Source: Anaerolineae bacterium (lineage in GTDB: Bacteria; Chloroflexota; Anaerolineae; Anaerolineales; UBA4823). From it: DNA of 64,000 bases. This document shows positions 43,964-52,182 of the stretch, in pieces. Each line of letters starts with the position of its first letter. Position 1 is the stretch's first letter. The stretch is from the NCBI GenBank assembly GCA_003130835.1, contig QEXX01000088.1, positions 19,591-83,590 on the forward strand, read 5' to 3'. Made by a program: the position numbers and the translations under genes. The notes beneath the pieces were generated by a model, which did no database searches, was not told the DNA's origin, and saw nothing but the letters and a program-made list of their open reading frames with translations.

Positions 43964-45364
43964 ATGTCCATCCAACAAGTCCTATTATTAGTCTTCCTGG
44001 CTTTCCTGTGTGGAAGAGTCAAGAACCACCGCATCCGTAATTTCCTCCTCATCGTCTCAAGTTTCGTAATTTTCTATCGCTTTCAAACTGCAACCCCCAT
44101 CTTCTTTCTCGATTTTTGGTTACCCACATTCGCTATCCTCATGGCTCTTACCGTGTGGGCAGCTACGCAAACCAGCCTTAAGAAGGCACTTAAGGACAAT
44201 CTTCAAACTCTAGTCATTGCGCTGCTCGTTATTTCTCTAATCTCCGCCAATCGCTATTTGACCCTTTGCTGCATCACTGCCACACGTCCTCCTCATCTCT
44301 GGGTTGTCCTTTCATTTATTGTCATTTTTTTTATCCTATTGGCAGTATTTGTCCTGGCAATTCCCCATGGGACTCGGCTTGGATTGTTGATCATAGCCTT
44401 CATCGCTATCTTCGTCGTCCTAAAGACACCTGAGTTTTCTCTCCTGCTCAGCAAAGTGCTCCGTTGGATCAATCAACAAGACCCTCGCTTCAGTTCACCA
44501 AATGATTTGGTTTGGCTGGGAATCTCCTATATTCTTTTTCGTTTGCTTCACCTTCTGTTCGATAGTCGCGCGGGCAGACTACCTCCTGCAAATTTGGCTG
44601 AGACCCTCTGCTATATCTTTTTCTTTCCCGCCTTGGTTGCCGGGCCGATTGCTCGCTTTCCCCAATTTCAGGCGGAGTTAAAGAAATCCCCACAACTCGA
44701 AGAGGTCGTTGAGGGGATGCAACGAGTCTTCATCGGTTTGTTTCGGAAATTTGTGCTTGCGGATAGCTTAGCTTTGCTCTCTCTTTCACCCCAAAACGCC
44801 CCCCTGATTCAATCCTCTATCTATTTGTGGACAGCTTTACTTGCTTACTCGCTGAGGATTTATTTTGACTTTAGCGGCTACACCGACATTGCTATCGGCA
44901 GTGCACGCCTGATGGGCATCCGTCTTCCCGAGAACTTCAACGCGCCTTACTTAAAAACTAATCTCATCCAATTTTGGAGTAGTTGGCATATCACCCTAGC
45001 CGATTGGTTTCGTTCCTATGTATTCAATCCACTTGCTCGCAAACTACGCCTCAATTCAGCTATGCCATCCTGGCTAACCATTCTCATCCCTCAGCTTTCC
45101 ACGATGCTGCTTATTGGCTTGTGGCATGGCATTTCTCCAAATTTTTTCCTCTGGGGGGCGTGGCATGGCGTCGGATTATTTCTTAACAACCGTTGGACTA
45201 GTCTGAGAAAATCTGCTCCCAGCTCTCGCTTCCAAGCTTTACAAAGTTTCTTCGGCTGGGGATTGACATTTGCTTTTGTCACGCTCGGATGGGTCTGGTT
45301 TTTGATGCCCACTTTTGACGGCGCTATAGAAACCTTTCGCAAACTCTTAGGGTTTGGGTTATAA
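43964..45364 (+). CDS. DltB-like MBOAT O-acyltransferase
   Basis: A 466-aa protein with about eleven transmembrane helices. The MBOAT signature is complete: SGYTDIAIGSARLMGI, then FWSSWHITLADWFRSYVF, and the catalytic His388 in LIGLWHGISPNF with His401 in WGAWHG. MBOATs of this class move acyl groups from an acyl-carrier protein across the membrane. Its neighbours (DltX-like, DltD-like, carrier, ligase) put it in a Dlt-type pathway. It follows the microprotein with no gap. Confidence 0.93.
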   Translation: MSIQQVLLLVFLAFLCGRVKNHRIRNFLLIVSSFVIFYRFQTATPIFFLDFWLPTFAILMALTVWAATQTSLKKALKDNLQTLVIALLVISLISANRYLTLCCITATRPPHLWVVLSFIVIFFILLAVFVLAIPHGTRLGLLIIAFIAIFVVLKTPEFSLLLSKVLRWINQQDPRFSSPNDLVWLGISYILFRLLHLLFDSRAGRLPPANLAETLCYIFFFPALVAGPIARFPQFQAELKKSPQLEEVVEGMQRVFIGLFRKFVLADSLALLSLSPQNAPLIQSSIYLWTALLAYSLRIYFDFSGYTDIAIGSARLMGIRLPENFNAPYLKTNLIQFWSSWHITLADWFRSYVFNPLARKLRLNSAMPSWLTILIPQLSTMLLIGLWHGISPNFFLWGAWHGVGLFLNNRWTSLRKSAPSSRFQALQSFFGWGLTFAFVTLGWVWFLMPTFDGAIETFRKLLGFGL

Positions 45365-45369
45365 AGACT

Positions 45370-46500
45370 ATGCAGACCATCAGTTCCACTCAAACGAAAT
45401 TCTGGTTGCGCGTTGCGTTCAAGGGGTTTACCCTGTTCGTGATCGCCAACCTTGTTTTTCCTTTTTCTAACATTGATTATGGTAAATTCTCTTTATATAA
45501 TCTCATTTTTATGGGGCGCCTGCGCCTGCCCTATAGCGAACAACCCTCTGAGTCGTATAATGTCACCATCACCAACCTAGATGCCATGTTTGCTTCTCAT
45601 ATTTTGAGCGGCAAGCCCAAATTTTCTACAGAATATCGTGTCCTGTTGATCGGCGACTCAGCAACCTGGGGTTATCTGCTTCTGCCCGACCAAACCCTGG
45701 CAGCCTATCTCAATGAGATGCAATTACACACGCCAGACGGCAAACAAGTTGTTTTCTACAATCTTGGTTATCCGGTCATGTCGCTCTTAAAAGATGTCCT
45801 CTTACTTAAGAGAGGCCTCGAATATCAACCGGATTTAGTGCTCTGGTTGGTCACGTTAGAATCCTTCCCCATGCAGAAACAATTTGCCTCGCCCTTGCTT
45901 GAGCAAAATCAGAGCGAGGTTATGCGTATGCTTAATGACCTAGAATTGAACAAGGCCATGCCTACCCCTCCGCTAGTTCAACAACCGCTTTGGAAACGCT
46001 CGTTAATCGGACAGCGCAAAGCCCTCGCCGATTGGTTCCGCTATCAACTGTATGGCTTTCTCTGGACTGCCACACACATTGATCACGCCATACCCGACGA
46101 AATCCCCGAAAAGCAGGTAGACCTAAGCGCTGATACCGAATTTTACAGCCAATCCCCACCCAATTTTGACCCGCATTTCCTTGCTTTTGCAGTGCTCGAA
46201 GCAGCCTTTCACTTAGCTACACCAACCCCCATCATCTTGATTAACGAGCCGATGTTTATAAGCAACGGTCTAAACAGTCAAATTCGGTATAATTTTTATT
46301 ACCCTCGTTGGGCATATGATGAATATCGCAACTTATTGGCAAATTTTTGTCTAGAGAGAAGCTTGACCTGCTGGGATATATGGAATTTGATCCCACCGGA
46401 TGAGTTCACCAACACGGCAATCCACATGACGCCACAAGGCACTGCTCAAACTGCACAATGGATAGCCACTGCACTGGACAAGTGGATGCAAAAACGCTAA
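45370..46500 (+). CDS. DltD-like membrane-anchored SGNH acyltransferase
   Basis: A 376-aa protein. One N-terminal helix (about residues 14-35) anchors an external SGNH/GDSL domain. The nucleophile block is VLLIGDSATWGYLLLPDQT (Ser near 97), and the Asp/His pair is in EFTNTAIHMTPQGTAQ. DltD performs the last transfer from the DltX tyrosine to the polymer. Sequence similarity to true DltD is limited, so the name rests on context. It lies 5 nt after the MBOAT gene. Confidence 0.8.
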   Translation: MQTISSTQTKFWLRVAFKGFTLFVIANLVFPFSNIDYGKFSLYNLIFMGRLRLPYSEQPSESYNVTITNLDAMFASHILSGKPKFSTEYRVLLIGDSATWGYLLLPDQTLAAYLNEMQLHTPDGKQVVFYNLGYPVMSLLKDVLLLKRGLEYQPDLVLWLVTLESFPMQKQFASPLLEQNQSEVMRMLNDLELNKAMPTPPLVQQPLWKRSLIGQRKALADWFRYQLYGFLWTATHIDHAIPDEIPEKQVDLSADTEFYSQSPPNFDPHFLAFAVLEAAFHLATPTPIILINEPMFISNGLNSQIRYNFYYPRWAYDEYRNLLANFCLERSLTCWDIWNLIPPDEFTNTAIHMTPQGTAQTAQWIATALDKWMQKR

Positions 46501-46522
46501 ACGAAATTGAGATTTTCAACCC

Positions 46523-47569
46523 ATGATTCATCGTAACCTTGTCTTCCTTTTCCTCGTTAGTATTTGGTTCATCGGCGCTTGTCAACCTTTACAAACGCCG
46601 TCCGTTCAAAATCCAAATCCTTCTGACGGTGAAGGTTTCCTCCCTTCTCCAACAAAGAGGGTCAATCAATCACTCACAGGAACACCATCATCGCTCAATC
46701 AAGCGCAACCATCCCCAGAACCCCAAGGTCAACAGACCATTCCTCCCCTCCCAACCCTAACCCCCACCCTCTTGTCTATACCGAGTGACTCACCAACGCC
46801 ACAACCCTCTCCAACGCCATCTCCAGACCCGCAAGATTGGATGGAATGGCCGGTAGTTCCCCTTCCGTCAGAGCGTGTAAAGGAAATTTATCAGACTGGC
46901 TTAGCGTTAGGCAACCATCCGAACGCCTTTTCCAAAGTGGGGGATTGTGGCAGCACACCCTCCTGGTTTTTAGGGGATTTTGATCGCGGCCCTCGTTTCT
47001 ATAATTTGGGAGAATACACCTACCTACAGACAGTCATCGACTATTATCAGGGTTCGTTTGGACGAACCAGCCTAGCCGCTTTGGCCGGCTATAACACTTC
47101 CTCGGTATTGACTCCTTTATGGTCAAACAAAGAATTTTGCGCCAACGATGAATCGCCTTTAGCCTGTGAATATCGGCTTCACCGTCCGGCGATTGCCTTG
47201 ATTACCTTAGGGGCGAACGATGTCTATCATCTTGAAAGCTTTGAGCCCCAACTACGCAAAATCATTGAGTATTCCATCGAGCAAGGAGTCATCCCGGTCT
47301 TAGCGACCAAACCGGACAATGTTGAAAAAGATCACCGTATCAATCAAACAACCGCTCGCTTGGCAGCGGAATATCAAATTCCGCTTTGGAATTATTGGAA
47401 AGCCGTCCAACCCCTCCCCAATCATGGATTACAGGAGGATGGCGTCCACATCACGTTTGCTAGCAACGACTTCAGCAACCCTTTGAATATGCAAGCTGGT
47501 TGGCCAGTTCGAAATCTGACCGCTTTACAAGTTCTATACGCCCTGTACACATATCTCAATACCCAATAA
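46523..47569 (+). CDS. SGNH-hydrolase-like lipoprotein with Cys at the GDS position
   Basis: A 348-aa lipoprotein (lipobox IGACQ, residue about 20). A Ser/Thr/Pro linker runs from about residues 25 to 110. The SGNH-like domain has block I as SKVGDCGSTPSWFLG, with Cys where GDSL enzymes have the nucleophilic Ser. Block III is LGANDV and block V is EDGVHIT with the catalytic Asp/His pair. It may be a Cys-nucleophile or inactive binding protein. It sits inside the Dlt-like operon, so it may remove or receive the same acyl group. It is 22 nt downstream of the DltD-like gene. Confidence 0.8.
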   Translation: MIHRNLVFLFLVSIWFIGACQPLQTPSVQNPNPSDGEGFLPSPTKRVNQSLTGTPSSLNQAQPSPEPQGQQTIPPLPTLTPTLLSIPSDSPTPQPSPTPSPDPQDWMEWPVVPLPSERVKEIYQTGLALGNHPNAFSKVGDCGSTPSWFLGDFDRGPRFYNLGEYTYLQTVIDYYQGSFGRTSLAALAGYNTSSVLTPLWSNKEFCANDESPLACEYRLHRPAIALITLGANDVYHLESFEPQLRKIIEYSIEQGVIPVLATKPDNVEKDHRINQTTARLAAEYQIPLWNYWKAVQPLPNHGLQEDGVHITFASNDFSNPLNMQAGWPVRNLTALQVLYALYTYLNTQ

Positions 47570-47579
47570 GGCAGACCCT

Positions 47580-47831
47580 ATGGAAGAACTTCTGAATGAC
47601 CTATCCAAATTTATTGCGGAAACCATCCTGCAAAATCCATCTCGGAAGATCAAACCGACAGAAGCGTTGATTTCAAGTGGCTTATTGGACTCTTTCCATT
47701 TAGTTGACCTTGCCATCTATATCGAAGAGCGCTTTGGCGTAAAAATCGAAGACACCGAATTAAACCGCCAAACCTTTGATAATCTGCAAGAGTTGAGCAA
47801 GATCGTTTTTGACAGAATGCAAGGCAAATGA
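47580..47831 (+). CDS. Acyl carrier protein (DltC-like position)
   Basis: An 83-aa carrier protein. The phosphopantetheine Ser38 is in SGLLDSFHLVDLAIYIE, followed by ERFGVKIEDTELN, a standard helix II/III. It would carry the acyl group for the MBOAT. Its stop overlaps the ligase ATG (ATGA), so the pair is translationally coupled. Confidence 0.92.
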   Translation: MEELLNDLSKFIAETILQNPSRKIKPTEALISSGLLDSFHLVDLAIYIEERFGVKIEDTELNRQTFDNLQELSKIVFDRMQGK

Positions 47832-49528
47832 CAACGCTAGCGGAAATCATGCGGCGTACCGCAGTTGAAGAGCCCCAAAAGACCGCCATCATTTTCCAAG
47901 CGCGCGGCAAACCCGATCAGGTCATCACTTATGAAATGTTGTATCGGAATGCCCTTCGCTACGGCAAGGTCCTTCGAGAGCAAGGAATTCAGCCTGACGA
48001 AGTCGTCATCATTGTCCTTCAGCATAGCGTTGATTTGATCTACGCCTTCTTCGGGGCGATATTCGCCGGCGCCGTTCCTTCGATCATGCCCTTTTTAACC
48101 GAAAAACTCTCTCCAGAACATTATCGCAAGTCCTTACGTTCCCTTTTTGAAGTGATTCAGCCTGCGGCAGTGATCACTTATGCCGAATTCGAAGCGGAGA
48201 TTCAACAGGCCGCCCAAAACAGCTCAGTTCGCAAAATTCTAATTACCCATCATTTCTCCGCCATCGACTCGGATATAAACGCATTGCCGGGCTTTAGACG
48301 CGACCCGACAACCATTGTCCTTTTACAGCATTCTTCCGGAACTACGGGGCTGCAAAAAGGTGTAGCGCTCTCCCATCAAGCTGTGCTGAACCAATTGAAC
48401 GCTTATCAAAAAGCCATCCATCTTAACACTTCAGATGTCATCATCAGTTGGTTACCGCTCTACCATGATATGGGGCTAATTGCTGGATTTCTGATGCCCA
48501 TTCTGCTCAAAGTTCCATTAGTGCTAATGTCTCCCTTTGATTGGGTTCGTTCCCCCGTTTTGCTCATGCGGGCTATCCATCAATATCAGGGTACGCTAAC
48601 CTGGTTGCCCAATTTTGCCTATAACTTTTGCGCGCAAAAAATCCGCCCCTCCGATATGGAAGGCGTTAACCTATCCTCTTTGCGGGCGGTCATCAATTGC
48701 TCCGAACCAATGATGCTATCCAGCCATGAAAGGTTCTTGCAACGTTTTAAACCCTATGGACTCAAGGCAAGCGCCTTGGCAACCTGCTATGCTATGGCTG
48801 AGAACGTTTTTGCCGTCTCACAGGATGGGATTGATAAGCCGGTCACGCTGGATTGGATCGACCGAAGAGGGCTATTGGTAGAGAAAGTTGCTCGCCCCGC
48901 CTCTCAAGGAATCGATTCAATGTGTATGGTTTCGGCTGGAAAACCGCTTGAAAACACCCAAGTTCAGATTGTGGATGAGAAAGGAAATCCCTTACCGGAG
49001 CGGGTGATCGGTGAAATTGCCCTGAAAAGTGATTGTATGTTGAGCGAGTACTACAAGCGTCCAGACTTGACGCAGGCAGCTTTTTTAGATGGTTGGTATC
49101 TGACCGGCGACCTTGGTTATCTCGCCAACGGAGAGGTTTATATTACTGGCCGAAAAAAGGACTTAATCATCGTAGGCGGAAAAAACATTTATCCCCAGGA
49201 TATCGAACGGATTGCCGGAGAAGTTGAAGGCGTCTATCCAGGGCGTGTGGTTGCATTTGGTGTCCTTAATGAAGACTTGGGTACAGAGGAAGTGGTTGTC
49301 GTTGCTGAAACAGAGGAAGTTGACCCTCAGCGAAAGCTCGAGATCTCTGAGCAAATCTGCTTCCAAGTCAACCGCTCGAGCGACATTGTCCTCAGAAAGG
49401 CTGTGCTTGTCGAGCGGGGCTGGCTCCTAAAAACCAGCAGCGGTAAAATCGCCCGCTCGGCAAATCGCGAAAAATATTTGCGGAAACTTCAAGAAACAGG
49501 ACGAGGGGAGGACAGCACAGAGCGATAG
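47828..49528 (+). CDS. Acyl-AMP ligase (FAAL/DltA-like) loading the carrier protein
   Basis: A 566-aa ANL-superfamily adenylating enzyme. Motifs are LLQHSSGTTGLQKGVALSH, WLPLYHDMGLIAGFLMP (typical of fatty-acyl-AMP ligases), YLTGDLGY and GRKKDLIIVGGKNIYPQD, with the catalytic Lys in KTSSGKIAR. The substrate pocket cannot be read from sequence. The WLPLYHDMG block and length favour a fatty or other carboxylic acid over D-Ala. It ends in a 40-nt convergent overlap with the glycosyltransferase gene. Confidence 0.88.
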   Translation: MTTLAEIMRRTAVEEPQKTAIIFQARGKPDQVITYEMLYRNALRYGKVLREQGIQPDEVVIIVLQHSVDLIYAFFGAIFAGAVPSIMPFLTEKLSPEHYRKSLRSLFEVIQPAAVITYAEFEAEIQQAAQNSSVRKILITHHFSAIDSDINALPGFRRDPTTIVLLQHSSGTTGLQKGVALSHQAVLNQLNAYQKAIHLNTSDVIISWLPLYHDMGLIAGFLMPILLKVPLVLMSPFDWVRSPVLLMRAIHQYQGTLTWLPNFAYNFCAQKIRPSDMEGVNLSSLRAVINCSEPMMLSSHERFLQRFKPYGLKASALATCYAMAENVFAVSQDGIDKPVTLDWIDRRGLLVEKVARPASQGIDSMCMVSAGKPLENTQVQIVDEKGNPLPERVIGEIALKSDCMLSEYYKRPDLTQAAFLDGWYLTGDLGYLANGEVYITGRKKDLIIVGGKNIYPQDIERIAGEVEGVYPGRVVAFGVLNEDLGTEEVVVVAETEEVDPQRKLEISEQICFQVNRSSDIVLRKAVLVERGWLLKTSSGKIARSANREKYLRKLQETGRGEDSTER

Positions 49529-50745
49529 AGGTCAATCATCCTATTGGCGATTAGCTCCCAACCAAACGCCTTCGCAAATTCAGCCGCTTGTTTGCCCATT
49601 TTTGCTCGTAGTTCAGAATCAGAGAGCAGGCTGGCAATACACTCCGCCAGCAATTGAGGCTCATCAACGGGGACGGTACAGCCGGTAATGCCATCCTGAA
49701 CCAAGTAGGCTAATCCGCCAACATTGGATGCTACCACTGGGGTGCCACAAGCCATGGCTTCCAAAGCAACCATTCCAAACGATTCATAATGCGATGGAAC
49801 GACCACAATCTCGGCTGCAGAATAATAATAAGGGAGGGTATCCTGACTTTTCTTTCCCAAAAAGGCGACCAAATCCTCCAATCCATATTCGCTTCTCATG
49901 GTGCTGAGGCGCTCCTGTTCAGAGCCTCGAATTTCAGGCTCTCCATCTTCATTACCGCCAATTACTGCCAGACAGAATGGAGTCCGCTCCCACAAACCAT
50001 TTTGGCGCATGATCGCAATCGCTTTAAATAAAACATCCAAACCTTTTAGCGGTTCGATGCGACCTACAAAAAGCATCATCCGATCACAAGGACGAATGCC
50101 AATATATTCTTTGGCTTCATCCATCGGAATCGGATAAAAGCGGCTTAAGTCCACCCCTGGCGGAATCACTTGAATTTTGGATACATCAGCCTGATAGAGC
50201 CACTGTAATTGGGCTAATTCTGCCGGAGTAGCCGCAACAACCCGATCCACCTCTTTCAAAACCCGATTTTCTCCTATAATGCGATATTCTCCCTCAGCCT
50301 CAGTGGCAGAGCGTGCAACACGCTGTTTCATCTTTCCAAGCGTGTGAAACATGTGTACCACTGGTACCTGCCATACCTTCTTTAACTCTAACGCAGCAAG
50401 TCCTGACATCCAATAATGGCTATGGAGCAGGTCGTACTTAAATCCCTTCTGATCCGCAAAATCGACAATCCCCTCTACAAATTGGGGTAGATATCGACTT
50501 AATTCTGCTTTCGGCAAAGGGGTCTCCGGACCAGCCGGAATGTGAACAACCCGATTGCCAAAACCCAACTCATGCAGGACATGTGGCACATGTTCATCTT
50601 GCGAACGGGTGAAAACATCTACCTGAACCCCCAACGCACCAAGCTGGTGGCTCAGATCACGCACATAGACATTCATTCCACCCGTGTCCTTTCCGCCTAA
50701 GGTTGCCAAAGGACAAGTATGATAAGACAACATGGCTATCCGCAT
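49489..50745 (-). CDS. GT4-family glycosyltransferase (MshA/SPS-like)
   Basis: A 418-aa GT-B protein. N-terminal GGMNVYVRDLSHQLGALG and LLHSHYWMSGLAAL, then IPPGVDLSRFYP, GRIEPLKGLDVLFKA and the C-terminal E-x7-E block VVPSHYESFGMVALEAMACG. This is the pattern of D-inositol-3-phosphate glycosyltransferase (MshA) and sucrose-phosphate synthase-like enzymes. Acceptor is unknown. Its 3' end overlaps the ligase gene tail-to-tail by 40 nt. Confidence 0.9.
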   Translation of the reverse strand: MRIAMLSYHTCPLATLGGKDTGGMNVYVRDLSHQLGALGVQVDVFTRSQDEHVPHVLHELGFGNRVVHIPAGPETPLPKAELSRYLPQFVEGIVDFADQKGFKYDLLHSHYWMSGLAALELKKVWQVPVVHMFHTLGKMKQRVARSATEAEGEYRIIGENRVLKEVDRVVAATPAELAQLQWLYQADVSKIQVIPPGVDLSRFYPIPMDEAKEYIGIRPCDRMMLFVGRIEPLKGLDVLFKAIAIMRQNGLWERTPFCLAVIGGNEDGEPEIRGSEQERLSTMRSEYGLEDLVAFLGKKSQDTLPYYYSAAEIVVVPSHYESFGMVALEAMACGTPVVASNVGGLAYLVQDGITGCTVPVDEPQLLAECIASLLSDSELRAKMGKQAAEFAKAFGWELIANRMIDLYRSVLSSPRPVS

Positions 50746-50780
50746 AGTTTATCCTTTGCATGCCAAGATCATTAATTTCC

Positions 50781-50809
50781 TTGTCATTCTAGCACATCCT
50801 TTGTATAAT
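50781..50809 (+). promoter_or_regulatory. Promoter of tRNA-Thr
   Basis: TTGTCA (50781-50786), a 17-nt spacer and TATAAT (50804-50809) lie 15 nt before the tRNA 5' end. The spacing and boxes are close to consensus. Confidence 0.65.
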
Positions 50810-50824
50810 CAGAGTTAGAATTTT

Positions 50825-50897
50825 GCCACCGTAGCTCAGCAGGCAGAGCAAGCGTTTCGTAAACGTTAGGTCAAGGGTTCGAATCCCTTCGGTGGCT
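50825..50897 (+). tRNA. tRNA-Thr (anticodon CGT)
   Basis: A 73-nt cloverleaf. The acceptor stem GCCACCG pairs with CGGTGGC, with discriminator T. The anticodon stem AGCGT/ACGTT encloses TTCGTAA (CGT), and the T arm is AAGGGTTCGAATCCCTT. A T-rich run follows directly. CCA is not encoded. Confidence 0.95.
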
Positions 50898-50925
50898 TTT
50901 TTGTTTTTTCGACATCTTACTTCAG

Positions 50926-50931
50926 TATAAT
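50926..50931 (+). promoter_or_regulatory. -10 box of udk, leaderless type
   Basis: TATAAT is followed by six bases (TAAGTC) and the udk ATG at 50938, with no SD. A T-rich stretch precedes it but no clear -35. Confidence 0.5.
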
Positions 50932-50937
50932 TAAGTC

Positions 50938-51579
50938 ATGGTGATTCGATTGACCCCCCTAGTGATTGGGATTGCCGGTGGATCGGGTTCAGGCAAAACA
51001 ACAGTTGCCAACATGATCATCCAACACGTTGGAGCAGAAAAAATTGCTTACCTCCCTCACGATGCTTATTACAAAGACCTTAGCAACTTACCTGAAGCCC
51101 AACGCCACCTCATCAATTTTGACCACCCCAACTCTCTCGAAACTTCTCTGCTCATCCAGCACGTCATCCAACTGAAAAAAGGCCTGCCGATCGAATTACC
51201 GATTTATGACTTTCGCATCCATTGTCGCACCAGCCAAACTCAACGCATTGAACCCAAATCAGTCATCATCGTTGAAGGTATTTTGATCTTCGCCGAAGCC
51301 GAATTAAGAGAACTTTTTGATGTCAAGATCTTTGTCGATACCGATCCAGACATCCGCTTTATCCGCCGTTTACAAAGGGACATTCTTGAGCGCGGGCGAT
51401 CTACGGAATCGGTCATTCAACAATATTTGTCCACCGTGAGGCCAATGCACCTTGAATTCGTTGAGCCATCCAAACGGTATGCAGATATTATTATTCCGGA
51501 AGGGGGGCTAAATACTGTTGCGATTGATATGGTGGTAGCCCGCATCAACGCTCTGCTTCAAGAAGCCAATCATGAATGA
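50938..51579 (+). CDS. udk: Uridine kinase
   Basis: A 213-aa P-loop kinase of usual length. Walker A is IGIAGGSGSGKTTVANMI, then LPHDAYYKDL and NFDHPNSLETSLL. The YDFRIHCRT and LERGRSTESVIQQYLSTVRPMH blocks complete the signature. It phosphorylates uridine/cytidine and complements upp and psuG in pyrimidine salvage. The VTT gene overlaps its 3' end by 8 nt. Confidence 0.95.
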   Translation: MVIRLTPLVIGIAGGSGSGKTTVANMIIQHVGAEKIAYLPHDAYYKDLSNLPEAQRHLINFDHPNSLETSLLIQHVIQLKKGLPIELPIYDFRIHCRTSQTQRIEPKSVIIVEGILIFAEAELRELFDVKIFVDTDPDIRFIRRLQRDILERGRSTESVIQQYLSTVRPMHLEFVEPSKRYADIIIPEGGLNTVAIDMVVARINALLQEANHE

Positions 51580-52138
51580 ATCAGCACCAACGCACTCAAC
51601 CAATCGCAAACGGTATTACCTATGGCGTATCTTAGCAATCCTAGCGGTCATCAGCTTAAGTCTGTTTATTTTCAGCATTCGTCAAGACGCAGCAAAATTA
51701 GCCATTTTGGGTTATCCGGGCGTATTTCTAATTGCCTTCATGGCTTACGCTACGGTAATCTTACCTGCACCTGCGCTAGCGATCATCTTTACCTTTGGGG
51801 GCGTTTTATCCAATCCGCTAGCAGTAGCTCTTGCTGCAAGTTTAGGCGCCACTGCTGGCGAAATCAGTGGGTATTTAGCCGGTTTTGGCGGTCAAGTCGT
51901 CGTCCAGCGGTTTGACATCTACGAACGATTAACCCTTTGGATGCAAAAGCATGGTGGCATTACCGTTTATGTGCTTGCGGCAATTCCAAATCCTTTTTTT
52001 GATGTTGCTGGTATGGCAGCCGGAGCACTCAAAATGCCCTTGCACATCTTTCTTTTTTGGTGTTTCTTGGGGCAGACAACCAAGATGTTGATTTTCGCTT
52101 ATTTAGGTTCGGGATTCTTGAGCCGCTTTTTCCAATAA
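51572..52138 (+). CDS. VTT-domain (DedA/SNARE-associated-like) membrane protein
   Basis: A 188-aa protein with four to five transmembrane helices. The VTT core GYPGVFLIAFMAYATVILPAP and SLGATAGEISGYLAG is present, along with the re-entrant region IPNPFFDVAGMAAG. The family includes lipid scramblase and undecaprenyl-phosphate flippase relatives. Function here is not known. It overlaps udk by 8 nt. Confidence 0.85.
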   Translation: MNESAPTHSTNRKRYYLWRILAILAVISLSLFIFSIRQDAAKLAILGYPGVFLIAFMAYATVILPAPALAIIFTFGGVLSNPLAVALAASLGATAGEISGYLAGFGGQVVVQRFDIYERLTLWMQKHGGITVYVLAAIPNPFFDVAGMAAGALKMPLHIFLFWCFLGQTTKMLIFAYLGSGFLSRFFQ

Positions 52139-52143
52139 GAATC

Positions 52144-52174
52144 TTGTCAGATTTCTAATTAAAACCGATATAAT
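52144..52174 (+). promoter_or_regulatory. Putative promoter of dinG
   Basis: TTGTCA (52144-52149), a long 19-nt spacer and TATAAT (52169-52174). Eight bases (GAGGGGCA) separate the -10 from the ATG, so the purine run cannot easily act as an SD in a transcript starting near 52181. Confidence 0.45.
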
Positions 52175-52182
52175 GAGGGGCA

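Noticed and set aside
43844..49528. Calling the operon a true D-alanine (dltXABCD) system
   Set aside because: The ligase resembles fatty-acyl-AMP ligases, gene order differs and an extra SGNH lipoprotein is present. Nothing in the sequence shows D-Ala as substrate.
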